Assembly: GCF_042648505.1 (NCBI RefSeq)
Contig: NZ_JBHRXK010000002.1
Coordinates: forward strand, 372,001 to 436,000
Source: Lysobacter_L cavernae
GTDB taxonomy: Bacteria; Pseudomonadota; Gammaproteobacteria; Xanthomonadales; Xanthomonadaceae
Reading direction: 5' to 3'
Length of the DNA: 64,000 nucleotides
The notes under the pieces were generated by a model, which was given only the letters and a program-made list of their open reading frames with translations, searched no databases and had not been told where the DNA came from. The translations under genes were made by a program, and so were the position numbers. Shown one piece after another: positions 30,488 to 40,653 of this stretch; position 1 is the first letter of the stretch, and every line of letters begins with the position of its first letter.

Positions 30488-32038
30488 TCAGCTGTTGGGA
30501 TGCAACGATTCCACTTCCTTCAGGCGCTTCATCGCATCGACCTGCTTCAGCAGCCCGTAGTTGATGCCGCCGGCATTGAGGGAACTGCCGGCTTGGTACG
30601 GGTAGTCCATGAAGTCGGAGAAGAAGCCCTTGATCTGGCCCATCACCGGCACGATCAGCCACATCTGACGCCCGAAGAATTCCAGTGCACCGGCGCCTTC
30701 TTCCAGACCGCGCTCGTAGGGATCCATGCGCAGATTGGTGATCGTCGTCCAGTTGGTCACGGTGCGCGAACCGGTGGCGATGTTGCCGTGGGCCTGCACT
30801 GCGAAGCTGAGCTTCCAGTCCTGGTAGCGCAGCGCGTTGAGGTTGCCGCCCTGGTCGAAGTAGAAGATGGCGGCACGCGGCCCCTGCTTCTCCTTGCCCT
30901 GGAAGTACGGCATGAAGTTGTAACCGTCCAGTTTGACCTTGAATTTCTTCTTGTTGAGCGTCGTGCCCTTGGCCAGTTGCTCCTTGACGTCGGGCACGCC
31001 GGCCGCCGCGCACAGGGTGGGGAACATGTCGATCAGCGAGATCGGATCGTTGTAGACCGTGCCCGGCTTGATCGTGCCCGGCCAGCGGATCGCCATCGGA
31101 ATACGGAAGCCGCCTTCCCAGGTCGAGCCCTTCTCACCGCGGAACATGGTCATGGCGCCGTCGGGCCACAGCGCGATCTCGGCGCCGTTGTCGGTGGTGT
31201 AGACGACGATGGTGTTGTCGTCGATGCCCAACTCGTCCAGCAGATCCAGTAGTTCGCCGACGTGGCCGTCGTGCTCGACCATGCCGTCGGCGTGCAGGCC
31301 CTTGCCGGTCTTGCCCATCGACTCCTTCTTCAGGTGGGTGAACACGTGCATGCGGGTGGTGTTGAACCACACGAAGAATGGCTGCTCGGCCTTGACGCTC
31401 TTCTTGATGAATTTTTCGGCCGCGCCCAGGAACTCCTCGTCCACCGTGGGCATGCGTTTGATATTCAGCGGGCCGGTGTCCTCGATCTTGCCGTCGGCGT
31501 AGGAGTGGATCACGCCGCGCGGCCCGTACTTCTTCTTGAAAGCTGGATCCTTCGGATAGAAGTAGCCCTCCGGCTCCTCTTCGGCGTTGAGGTGGTAGAG
31601 GTTGCCAAAGAATTCGTCGAAGCCGTGATTGGTCGGCAGGTGCTGGTCCTGGTCGCCGAGGTGGTTCTTGCCGAACTGGCCGGTGGCATAGCCCTGGGTC
31701 TTCATCACGTCGGCGATGGTCGGCATCCAGTCGGCGATGCCGTGCGGGTCGCCCGGCATGCCGATGGTCAGCAGGCCGGTGCGGAACGGCTCCTGGCCGA
31801 GAATGAACGACGCGCGCCCGGCGGTGCAGCTCTGCTGGCCGTAGGAGTCGGTGAACATCGCGCCTTCGTTGGCGATGCGGTCGATGTTGGGCGTCTGGTA
31901 GCCCATCAGGCCGCGGGTGTAGCAACTGACCTGGGGAATGCCGATGTCGTCGCCAAAGATGACGAGGATGTTGGGTTTACCTGAAGCAGCTTTTGACGAA
32001 CCGCGCCCGCCCTTTGCCGGGGCTTTCTTCGATGCCAT
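30488..32038 (-). CDS. Sulfatase family protein (arylsulfatase-like)
   Basis: A 516-residue sulfatase. The formylglycine site is CTAGR, in QQSCTAGRASF, the C-x-A-x-R form of the C-x-P/A-x-R signature. Metal-binding residues are visible at FGDDIGIPQ and in YTTDNGAEI. HNH-type supporting segments (GKNHLGDQ) fit the family. The N-terminus is a Lys/Ala/Gly-rich stretch (MASKKAPAKGGRGSSKAA) without a signal peptide, so export is not obvious. The substrate, an organic sulfate ester or possibly a phosphonate, cannot be told. No formylglycine-generating enzyme lies nearby. Confidence 0.88.
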   Translation of the reverse strand: MASKKAPAKGGRGSSKAASGKPNILVIFGDDIGIPQVSCYTRGLMGYQTPNIDRIANEGAMFTDSYGQQSCTAGRASFILGQEPFRTGLLTIGMPGDPHGIADWMPTIADVMKTQGYATGQFGKNHLGDQDQHLPTNHGFDEFFGNLYHLNAEEEPEGYFYPKDPAFKKKYGPRGVIHSYADGKIEDTGPLNIKRMPTVDEEFLGAAEKFIKKSVKAEQPFFVWFNTTRMHVFTHLKKESMGKTGKGLHADGMVEHDGHVGELLDLLDELGIDDNTIVVYTTDNGAEIALWPDGAMTMFRGEKGSTWEGGFRIPMAIRWPGTIKPGTVYNDPISLIDMFPTLCAAAGVPDVKEQLAKGTTLNKKKFKVKLDGYNFMPYFQGKEKQGPRAAIFYFDQGGNLNALRYQDWKLSFAVQAHGNIATGSRTVTNWTTITNLRMDPYERGLEEGAGALEFFGRQMWLIVPVMGQIKGFFSDFMDYPYQAGSSLNAGGINYGLLKQVDAMKRLKEVESLHPNS

Positions 32039-32535
32039 GACCGTCTCCCGATGAGTGGATTCCGCTCAGGCATGATTCGGCGAGCGGGACCCTGGATTTT
32101 TCATAGGAGACGTCAGTCCGGCGTGAACCGCGGTGTGCAGCGTGCGTTTATCCCTTCACCAGCGCCTGCGGGCACGGCCCACCTGCATCGGCCCAGGTCT
32201 TGAACGCGGTGACGAACCGCTCGTGCGGCACCGGCGCGCGCGTGCCGCCAGGTCCGGCGCTAACGCGGCCAATCGCCGACACGGCCGGTTGCAGCAGCCG
32301 ACGTTGCCAAGCGCCATGAACGCTCACTCGATGCCTCCGGACGAACCCGGGATACCGGGAACCTTACGAACGGCGACGCCCGCGGCGTTAGCCGATTGTT
32401 AATGGATTCTTGCCCGATCCTGCAGCGCTGCGCCGGCCGGCCGCGGCGGCGCAGCCCGCCCCATAATCACCGCCTCGCGCGAGCGTGGCGGCGGCATTGC
32501 TTAGACTCGACGCTGCAACGCCCTTCGGAACCGTC
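32039..32535. other. Intergenic region without a clear gene
   Basis: About 500 bases separate the sulfatase and the divergently transcribed xdhC. A minus-strand frame at about 32151-32330 reads HERFVTAFKTWADAGGPCP and ends in a stop, and could be a degraded gene end, but it is under 60 codons and has no good start. No hairpin or repeat family stands out. Promoters for the two flanking genes must lie here. Confidence 0.4.
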
Positions 32536-33543
32536 ATGGACTTTTCGCCGGTCATCGCCCGTTCGCCCGCCCCGTTCGGCACCGGTGGCGCGCGCGCGGT
32601 GCTGGACGCCGCCGCGACCGCGCTGCGGCACGACGACGAGGCCGCGCTGGCGCTGGTGCTCGACACCGAGGGTTCGACGTATGTCCAGGCCGGCGCCCTG
32701 GCCCTGTTCGGCGCGGCCGGCCGGCAGGTCGGCTGGCTCAGCGGCGGCTGCCTTGAGCCGGACATCGCACTGCGTGCGCAGCAGGCCGTGCGTGCCCAAC
32801 GCATCGAGTGGCTGGAGATCGACACGCGCAGCGACGAAGACCTGTTCGCCGGCTCGGCGGTCGGTTGCCGCGGCCAGTTGCGGCTGGCGTTGCTGCCGCT
32901 GCGTGCGCTGACGGCGTGGGCCACGCTGATCGCGTCCTGGTGCGATGGCATCGGGCCCCTGCGCATCACGTTGCAGGCCAATGGCGGCATCACGGCCCGC
33001 GTCGGTGACCGCCGTGTGCAATCCACCCTGGCCACCGCTCCACTGTCCTGGGGCGGCAGTGCGACGCAGTGGGCGGTCGAGGTCCCGCGGCCGCCGGCGG
33101 TGCTGGTGTTCGGTGGCGGTCCGGAGTCGCCGATCCTGCTGCCGCTGCTGCGCACGCTCGGCGCGATGACCACGCTGGTCGAACAACGCCCCCGCTGGCG
33201 GGCGATGGCCGCCCACGCCGATCGCGCGCTCGAACTGCCGCCGACCCGCGCCTTGGCATCGCCGCAGGCCTGCGACGCCGCGCTGGTGATGCATCACCAC
33301 TTCGAACTCGACCGCGAAGCGCTGGCGGCGTTGGCCGGGACCACGACCGGTTTCATCGGCCTGCTCGGCCCGGTGCGGCGGCGCGAGGACCTGTTCCGCG
33401 TATTACCCGCCGGCGCGCGCGAGGCACTGCTGCCGCGCCTGCATTCACCGGTCGGCCTGCGTCTGGGCGGCACCGGCCCGGAAGCGATCGCGCTGAGCAT
33501 CGCCGCGCAACTGCAGGCGCATCTGCACGGCGAGGCCGCGTGA
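32536..33543 (+). CDS. XdhC/CoxF family molybdoenzyme maturation protein
   Basis: A 335-residue protein of the XdhC/CoxF family, which binds molybdenum cofactor and inserts it, after sulfuration, into xanthine-dehydrogenase-type enzymes. The N-terminal part has LVLDTEGSTYVQAGALALF and GWLSGGCLEPDI, and the C-terminal part a Rossmann-like region with VLVFGGGPESPIL. The stop overlaps the GTG start of the next gene (GTGA), a pairing with a MobA-like nucleotidyltransferase that is common for cofactor maturation. No xanthine dehydrogenase subunits are in the window; the target could lie elsewhere or be of another type. Confidence 0.85.
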   Translation: MDFSPVIARSPAPFGTGGARAVLDAAATALRHDDEAALALVLDTEGSTYVQAGALALFGAAGRQVGWLSGGCLEPDIALRAQQAVRAQRIEWLEIDTRSDEDLFAGSAVGCRGQLRLALLPLRALTAWATLIASWCDGIGPLRITLQANGGITARVGDRRVQSTLATAPLSWGGSATQWAVEVPRPPAVLVFGGGPESPILLPLLRTLGAMTTLVEQRPRWRAMAAHADRALELPPTRALASPQACDAALVMHHHFELDREALAALAGTTTGFIGLLGPVRRREDLFRVLPAGAREALLPRLHSPVGLRLGGTGPEAIALSIAAQLQAHLHGEAA

Positions 33544-34142
33544 CACCGGCGCATGCCGCGCTGGTGCTGGCCGCCGGCGGCAGCCGCCGGCTTGGCCGGG
33601 CCAAACAGCTGCTGCGGCGTGACGGCGAGGCACTGGTGCACCGCGCGGTGCGCCTGGCCGCACAGACCCGACCGCAACGCCTGCTGGTGGTGACCGGCGC
33701 GTACGACACGGTGGTGCGCGCCGCGCTGGCCGGCTTCGGCATCGAGCCCCTGTTCAATCCGCACTGGGCGCAAGGCCTGGCGAGCAGCCTGCAGCAGGCA
33801 GCAGCGGCGTTGCACGATTTTTCCGGGGCCACGCTGGTCGTCGGTTGCGATCAACCCGCGCTCGCGGCCGAGCATCTGCAGCAACTGCTCGACGGCGCCT
33901 CGACGGCGGCATCGGGTTGCGCGGCCACCGCGCACGGCAGCGCACTGGGCATCCCCGCGGTGGTCTCGGCGGCGCTGCTGCGCGAGGCCGCGCATCTGCA
34001 GGGCGACCGCGGCCTGGGCGCGGCGCTGACGCGGCTGCCGTCGGATTCGGTCTGGCGACTGGAAGCGCCGGAGCTGGCGCTGGATATCGATGTCGAAACC
34101 GACGTCGTCAAGGCGCAGGCGCTGGGCCTGCTCGACCGCTAG
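33540..34142 (+). CDS. MobA-like molybdenum cofactor nucleotidyltransferase
   Basis: A 200-residue NTP transferase of the MobA/MocA type, which attaches CMP or GMP to molybdopterin. It opens ALVLAAGGSRRLGRAKQLL, the signature nucleotide-binding loop, and has VVGCDQPALAAEHL as the metal-binding DQP segment. The GTG at 33540 overlaps the xdhC stop, so the pair is co-translated. XdhC-linked enzymes of this type are usually CTP-using (MocA), which would serve xanthine-dehydrogenase-family enzymes. No such enzyme is nearby. Confidence 0.85.
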   Translation: MTPAHAALVLAAGGSRRLGRAKQLLRRDGEALVHRAVRLAAQTRPQRLLVVTGAYDTVVRAALAGFGIEPLFNPHWAQGLASSLQQAAAALHDFSGATLVVGCDQPALAAEHLQQLLDGASTAASGCAATAHGSALGIPAVVSAALLREAAHLQGDRGLGAALTRLPSDSVWRLEAPELALDIDVETDVVKAQALGLLDR

Positions 34143-34183
34143 CCGCGGCCGTTGCTACGCGGCGCATGCCGCGCCGGAAGGAA

Positions 34184-34213
34184 GGATGCGGTGGCGTTGC
34201 GCACACCGCATCC
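34184..34213. terminator. Hairpin between convergent mobA-like and HU-like genes
   Basis: GGATGCGGTG, loop GCGTTGCGCA, CACCGCATCC form a perfect 10-base stem in the 80-base gap between two converging genes. It is probably a two-way terminator, though without a long T-run. Confidence 0.55.
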
Positions 34214-34222
34214 CGGCGGTCA

Positions 34223-34606
34223 TCAGGCCGCGGCGTCCTTCAGCTTCTTCAGCGGACGCACCTTGACCTTCACCGATGCCGGCTTGGCAGCGAACCACTG
34301 CTCTTCCTTGGTGAAGGGGTTGATGCCCTTGCGCTTCGGCTTGGCCGGCACGTTGACGGCGGTGATCTTCAGCAGGCCCGGCAGGGTGAACGAACCCGCG
34401 CCCTTCTTGCTGACCGAACCGTGCACGGCGCCTTCCAGCGCGGAGAACACGGCGCGCACGTCCTTGGCCAGCACGCCCGTCGCCTCGGCGATGTGCGCAA
34501 CCAGACCGGACTTGCTCAGCGCTTCCTTGATCGGCTTCGGAGCGGCCGGCTTGGCGGCGGCCTTCTTCGGTGCGGCTTTCTTTGCCACTTTCTTCGTCTT
34601 CGCCAT
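34223..34606 (-). CDS. HU family DNA-binding protein with histone H1-like N-terminus
   Basis: A 127-residue nucleoid protein. The first 30 residues are a Lys/Ala/Pro-rich tail (MAKTKKVAKKAAPKKAAAKP) like histone H1 tails, and the HU core starts at IKEALSKSGLVAHIAEATGV. The DNA-binding arm is visible as NPFTKEEQWFAAKPASVKV. HU proteins bend DNA and shape the nucleoid; the basic tail would increase non-specific binding. It is a single-gene unit on the minus strand. Confidence 0.88.
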   Translation of the reverse strand: MAKTKKVAKKAAPKKAAAKPAAPKPIKEALSKSGLVAHIAEATGVLAKDVRAVFSALEGAVHGSVSKKGAGSFTLPGLLKITAVNVPAKPKRKGINPFTKEEQWFAAKPASVKVKVRPLKKLKDAAA

Positions 34607-34850
34607 ATGTGTCTCGTAGTACTCGATGGGTGGATGGGTTGCCCGAAAACCCCACTAGGCAAGCGGAATGTAGGGCAACACTCTCGCGCCGCCAAGTCCA
34701 AGAAGGCGAAAAATGCGGCTTTATGAGCTCCAGGGCGCCCACGCTGCCACGACCACCTCCGTTTTCACGGCGGAATTGACCTAAACGGTGGCTTTGCGCG
34801 CGGCGCCGCCACCGATGCCGCGCCCCGTCACGGACACGCTTGGCCCGCCT

Positions 34851-35756
34851 TCAGTCCTCGTCGAGGTGCTGGAACCGCTCGCCGAGAAAGTCGATCAGCG
34901 CCCGCACCGACGGCAGCAACCCGCGGCGCGACGCGAACACGGCATGGATGATTTCGCGTCGCGGTGCCCACTGCGGCAGCACATGCACCAGTTCGCCGCG
35001 GGCGAGCGGTCCGCTCACCACCATCGTCGGCAATTGCACGACGCCGACACCGGCCATTGCCGCCGTGCGCAGCGCCAGCATGCCGCGGGTGATGTAGCGC
35101 GGCCGGTGATACACCGTCGCCTGCGCGCCGTCGGGGCCGAACAACTGCCAGACGTGCTCGTTCTGCGGCACGCCCAGATCGAGGCTGGGCAGTTGCGACA
35201 GGTCGGCCGGCACCCGCGGTGTGCCGGACTGCTGCAGCAGCGCCGGGCTGGCCACCAGGCATTGGCCGCGATCGGCCAGCACCCGCAGGACCAGGTCGCT
35301 GTCCTGCAACGGCGGCGGGCGCACGCGGATCGCGACATCGACGCCTTCGCCAATGACATCGACGCGGCGGTTGGTGGCCTCGAGGTGAAGCTCGACACGC
35401 GGGTGCGCGACCATGAAGTCGGCCACCATCTCGCCGATGCGCGAGTCCAGCAGCGTGACCGGGCACGTCATCCGCACGATCCCGCGCGGCTCCGAGCGGG
35501 TCATGTCGATGGCCTCCTGCGCGGCCTCGGCTTCGACCAGCATCGCCTTGCAATGCGTGTAGTAGGTCTGGCCGACCTCGGTGACCGAAAAGTGCCGGGT
35601 CGAACGCTGGATCAGGCGTATGCCCAGGCGCTCCTCGAGCAGGGCGATGCGCCGGCTCAATTTCGACTTGGGCACGCCGAGCGCGCGCCCGGCCGGGGCG
35701 AAGCCGCCGCGCTCGACCACCTGCGCGTAGTAGTACAGGTCGTTGAGGTCCTGCAT
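34851..35756 (-). CDS. LysR family transcriptional regulator
   Basis: A 301-residue LysR-type regulator. The N-terminal HTH covers MQDLNDLYYYAQVVERGGFA to about residue 60, with ALGVPKSKLSRRIALLEERL as the recognition region. The substrate-binding domain follows. It diverges from the pirin gene, with 128 bases between, so it probably controls pirin and the isochorismatase-like gene; LysR proteins usually act from such intergenic sites. The start at 35756 is the family start; a start at 35777 adds 7 residues. Confidence 0.93.
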   Translation of the reverse strand: MQDLNDLYYYAQVVERGGFAPAGRALGVPKSKLSRRIALLEERLGIRLIQRSTRHFSVTEVGQTYYTHCKAMLVEAEAAQEAIDMTRSEPRGIVRMTCPVTLLDSRIGEMVADFMVAHPRVELHLEATNRRVDVIGEGVDVAIRVRPPPLQDSDLVLRVLADRGQCLVASPALLQQSGTPRVPADLSQLPSLDLGVPQNEHVWQLFGPDGAQATVYHRPRYITRGMLALRTAAMAGVGVVQLPTMVVSGPLARGELVHVLPQWAPRREIIHAVFASRRGLLPSVRALIDFLGERFQHLDED

Positions 35757-35791
35757 CGTCCGCGCCCCAGCGTTCACCAGATAGGACTCTG

Positions 35792-35803
35792 AGGATAAAT
35801 CCT
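35792..35803. promoter_or_regulatory. Possible LysR operator in the divergent region
   Basis: AGGAT AA ATCCT is a short dyad midway between the divergent LysR and pirin genes, in an A/T-richer patch of an otherwise GC-rich interval. LysR proteins bind short dyads in such positions, but this sequence does not fit a defined consensus, so the call is tentative. Confidence 0.35.
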
Positions 35804-35884
35804 GGCGACTACCGCGACCATCGTTGCGGGAATACCGTGATCTCCACCAAGCGGCCCGCTCCGGACCGCCCGCAGGAGATCCCC

Positions 35885-36748
35885 ATGAAGAAGGTCCTCG
35901 GCGTCTACAGCGCCCCCAAGCCGCACTGGGTGGGTGACGGGTTCCCGGCCCGCTCGCTGTTTTCCTACAACAGTCACGGCCAGCACCTGAGCCCGTTCCT
36001 GCTGCTCGACTACGCCGGGCCGCACCAGTTCGCGCCGGCGGCGCAGCCGCGCGGCGTCGGCCAGCACCCGCATCGCGGCTTCGAGACCGTCACCATCGTC
36101 TACGAAGGCGAAGTCGAGCACCGCGACTCCACCGGCGCTGGCGGCAAGATCGGCCCGGGCGACGTGCAATGGATGACGGCGGCGTCGGGCATCCTCCACG
36201 AGGAATTCCACTCGCACGATTTCACCCGCAGCGGCGGCACGCTGGAGATGGTGCAGCTGTGGGTCAACCTGCCGGCCAAAGACAAGATGGCCGTGCCGGG
36301 TTACCAGACCCTGCTCGACGCCGAGATCCCGGTCGTCGACCTGCCCGGCGGCGCCGGCACGCTGCGCGTGATCGCCGGCGAATACGCAGGGCAGCGTGGG
36401 CCGGCGCGCACCTTCACCGCGATGGACGTGTGGGACCTGCGCCTGCGGCAGGGGCACAGCACCGACTTCGAATTGCCCGAAGGCCGCACGCTGGCGCTGG
36501 TCGTGCTGCGCGGCACGGTGCTGGTCAACGGCAGCCAGGTCGCGCGCGAGGCGCAGCTGGTGATGCTCGATCGCGCCGGCCGCGGCGTCGCCATCGAAGC
36601 CAACAGCGACGCCACGGTGCTGCTGCTCAGCGGCGAACCGATCGAGGAGCCGATCGTCGGCTACGGCCCGTTCGTGATGAACACGCAGGAGGAGATCGCC
36701 CAGGCGATCCAGGACTTCAACAGCGGCCAGTTCGGCCAGATGCACTGA
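35885..36748 (+). CDS. Pirin family protein
   Basis: A 287-residue bicupin of the pirin family. The metal-binding cupin motif is in QHPHRGFETVTIVYEG, with the His and Glu ligands, and QWMTAASGILHEEF is the second conserved block. Pirins bind iron; some act as quercetinases and others regulate metabolism. GGAG lies 8 bases before the ATG at 35885. The isochorismatase-like gene follows 88 bases later, and the LysR gene diverges upstream; such triplets are common and suggest co-regulation. Confidence 0.93.
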   Translation: MKKVLGVYSAPKPHWVGDGFPARSLFSYNSHGQHLSPFLLLDYAGPHQFAPAAQPRGVGQHPHRGFETVTIVYEGEVEHRDSTGAGGKIGPGDVQWMTAASGILHEEFHSHDFTRSGGTLEMVQLWVNLPAKDKMAVPGYQTLLDAEIPVVDLPGGAGTLRVIAGEYAGQRGPARTFTAMDVWDLRLRQGHSTDFELPEGRTLALVVLRGTVLVNGSQVAREAQLVMLDRAGRGVAIEANSDATVLLLSGEPIEEPIVGYGPFVMNTQEEIAQAIQDFNSGQFGQMH

Positions 36749-36836
36749 CCCGATCCGCGTCGCTGCCTGGTCCGCCCGAAACGCAGCGACGCGCGGCCAT
36801 CAACCGCGCTTCCACCCACCCCACAGGAGCACATCC

Positions 36837-37517
36837 ATGAGCACTCCCGCCAACTTCAGCGGCGCCAGGCCGATCATCCACCCCGACGACGCGGTCATGC
36901 TGCTGATCGACCACCAGAGCGGCCTGTTCCAGACCGTCGCAGACATGCCGATGACCACGCTGCGCGCGCACGCCACCGCGCTGGCCCAGATGGCGACCCT
37001 GGCCAAGCTGCCGGTCATCACCACCGCGTCGGTGCCTCAAGGCCCGAACGGCCCGCTGATCCCGGAAATCCATCAGGCCGCGCCGCATGCCCAGTACGTG
37101 GCTCGCCGCGGCGAAATCAACGCCTGGGACAACCCGGATTTCGTCGCTGCGGTCAAGGCCACCGGCCGCAAGCAGCTGATCGTCGCCGGCACCATCACCA
37201 GCGTGTGCATGGCGTTCCCGAGCATCGCCGCGGTCGCCGACGGCTACCAGGTGTTCGCCGTGATCGATGCTTCGGGCACCTACTCGAAGATGGCGCAGGA
37301 GATCACCCTGGCGCGCATCGTCCAGGCCGGCGTGGTGCCGGTGGACACCGCCGCGGTCGCCTCCGAGTTGCAGAAGACCTGGCACCGCGACGACGCTCAG
37401 CAATGGGCCGAGGTCTACACCCGCATTTTCCCGCCGTACCAGTTGCTGATCGAGAGCTATCTGAAAGCGCAGGACGTGGAAAAGAACCACGAAGCGCTCG
37501 ACTCGGAGCGCGGGTGA
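36837..37517 (+). CDS. Isochorismatase-like cysteine hydrolase (YcaC type)
   Basis: A 226-residue hydrolase of the isochorismatase superfamily. The catalytic Asp is in LLIDHQSGLFQ, and the nucleophile Cys is in GTITSVCMAFPS, as in YcaC. The natural substrate of YcaC-type enzymes is not established. It follows the pirin gene and is likely co-transcribed with it under the LysR regulator. AGGAG lies 7 bases before the ATG at 36837. Confidence 0.92.
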   Translation: MSTPANFSGARPIIHPDDAVMLLIDHQSGLFQTVADMPMTTLRAHATALAQMATLAKLPVITTASVPQGPNGPLIPEIHQAAPHAQYVARRGEINAWDNPDFVAAVKATGRKQLIVAGTITSVCMAFPSIAAVADGYQVFAVIDASGTYSKMAQEITLARIVQAGVVPVDTAAVASELQKTWHRDDAQQWAEVYTRIFPPYQLLIESYLKAQDVEKNHEALDSERG

Positions 37518-37811
37518 GCAACCGCGACGCGCGGCCCCGATAGTGGGCTGCGCGTCGATCCGGAGCGACGACCACAACAGCGCGCGGCACGCAATCAACC
37601 ACTACGGCCTCAGCGCCCGGCCTTCGTCCATGGCGACGACGCGTGCCGGTGGACTCAATCAACTCCGTGATTCGATCGCCTCGATGCACAGCAGCATCTG
37701 ATCAAAAAGCATTCTTGGCCTGGCAAGGCGACCATCGCCTACGGCCCGACTGATCGAACCATCGGAACTCGACGTCTGCGCATGGCCCACTGTTACTATG
37801 CGCCCCCACGT

Positions 37812-39109
<1,298 letters not shown>

Positions 39110-39562
39110 GGCCTTCTTCCCCGGCAGCGGACGACGCCCCGGCGCGCCAATCCTACTTCAGGCGCTCGCGGGTCCAGCAAGATCGCAGGCGCCGAAGCAA
39201 TGGCTTGGTGGCTCTGGTGATGCCGTGATCGGTCGTGGTCGTTTAGGCAACGAGAGCACGCAAAAACAACCCTCACGGTGAAGCGGGCGCCCGGCGATGG
39301 ATGCCGGGCGCTGCGACTGGCGGGGGCGGGGGCAGCTGCCGGGCATGCGCGCGACCGCGGGGTTTCTGGCCGAGTGCTTTCACGGCACATGCTGAGCACT
39401 GCCGCGCGGATCGCGGCTACTGCCTGAAACGGTGCCCTGCGCGATCCGGGGCTCCTCCACGCAGGTACGGTTGCGGCCAGGCGTGCGCATTCGCCGCCGA
39501 ACCGTTGCAGTGGCCTGCCCGGACGGGGGTAGCATCGCGTTACCTGCGCCCAGCCCAAGTCC
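39110..39562. other. Intergenic region with one hairpin
   Basis: About 450 bases between the antiporter gene and the divergent LytS-like gene. A perfect hairpin, GCGCCCGGC GATGGAT GCCGGGCGC, is at 39287-39311. No convincing gene is seen on either strand. The base composition is mixed, and the segment could be the edge of DNA brought in at the tRNA. Confidence 0.5.
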
Positions 39563-40651
39563 ATGGCCATCGCCGCCGCTCATCCGCTCGACCTGCCGCG
39601 CCAGCACCTGTTCTGGCTGCTCCACCTGGGCGGCTGGCTGGCCTATTTCGGCCTGGGTTATCTGTCGGCCATCGCCCACGGCAAGCCGTCGGGTTACTGG
39701 ATCGTGCCGTTGACGGCGGCCACCACCGGCGCCGTCGTCACGCTGGGCCTGCGCTACCTGCTGCGGGCCTGCTGGGCGCTGCCGCCGCGGCGCCTGCTGG
39801 CGGTGATGGTGCTGCCGATCCTGGCCAGCTCGGCGCTGATGGACCTGACCACCCGCACCGTGCTGGTCGAGTTCTGCGAGACCTGCGTGCCGATGAACCG
39901 TGCCGCGTACGTGGCCTACGCGCTCACCTACATCTACGTGGTGCTGGCCTGGGTCGGCCTGTACCTGGGCATCAAGTACTACCGCCAGTTGCAGGACGAA
40001 ACCCGGCGCGCCCTCGCCGCGCGCACCATGGCGCACCAGGCACAGCTGAAGATGCTGCGTTACCAGCTCAACCCACACTTCCTGTTCAACACCCTCAACG
40101 CCATCTCCACCCTGATCCTCGACCGCGACAACGCCACCGCCAATCGCATGGTGCAAAGCCTGTCGTCGTTCCTGCGGCACTCGCTCGACAACGACCCGAT
40201 GCAGCGCGTCACCCTGCGCCAGGAGCTGGACGCGCTGACCTTGTACCTGGACATCGAGAAGATCCGCTTCGCCGAGCGCCTGCGCATCGAGACCGACATC
40301 GACGAGGACTGCTGGCGCGCGCTGCTGCCCAGCCTGCTGCTGCAGCCGCTGGTCGAGAACGCCATCAAGTACGCCGTGGCCAAGCAGGTCGCCGGCGGGT
40401 TGTTGCGCATCGAGGCGCGGCGCGAAGGTGAGCAACTGCGGCTGCGCGTGATCGACGACGGCCCCGGCTGCGACTGCCTCGAAGGCGACCAGATGCCCGC
40501 GGGCAAGGGCGTCGGCCTGCGCAATACGCGCGAACGGCTGAACGTGCTGTACGGCGACGCCGGCGGCTTCGCCGTGCACAACCGCGAACCGCGCGGCATC
40601 GAGGTGACGCTGCGGTTGCCGTTCGAGACCGCGCAGACGGTGGGGGCCTGA
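39563..40651 (+). CDS. LytS/AlgZ-type sensor histidine kinase
   Basis: A 362-residue membrane kinase. Four hydrophobic segments in the first 145 residues form the sensor. The histidine-kinase domain has the phospho-acceptor His in YQLNPHFLFNTLNAIS, the N-box ENAIKYAV, and nucleotide-binding glycines in DDGPGCD and GKGVGLRNTRERL. This is the family that pairs with LytTR regulators, and such a regulator follows directly (2 bases after the stop). The sensed signal is unknown. Confidence 0.9.
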   Translation: MAIAAAHPLDLPRQHLFWLLHLGGWLAYFGLGYLSAIAHGKPSGYWIVPLTAATTGAVVTLGLRYLLRACWALPPRRLLAVMVLPILASSALMDLTTRTVLVEFCETCVPMNRAAYVAYALTYIYVVLAWVGLYLGIKYYRQLQDETRRALAARTMAHQAQLKMLRYQLNPHFLFNTLNAISTLILDRDNATANRMVQSLSSFLRHSLDNDPMQRVTLRQELDALTLYLDIEKIRFAERLRIETDIDEDCWRALLPSLLLQPLVENAIKYAVAKQVAGGLLRIEARREGEQLRLRVIDDGPGCDCLEGDQMPAGKGVGLRNTRERLNVLYGDAGGFAVHNREPRGIEVTLRLPFETAQTVGA

Positions 40652-40653
40652 GC

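Noticed and set aside
32133..32402. Short plus-strand frame in the sulfatase-xdhC gap
   Set aside because: Arg/Ala-rich translation with no family likeness and no ribosome-binding site.
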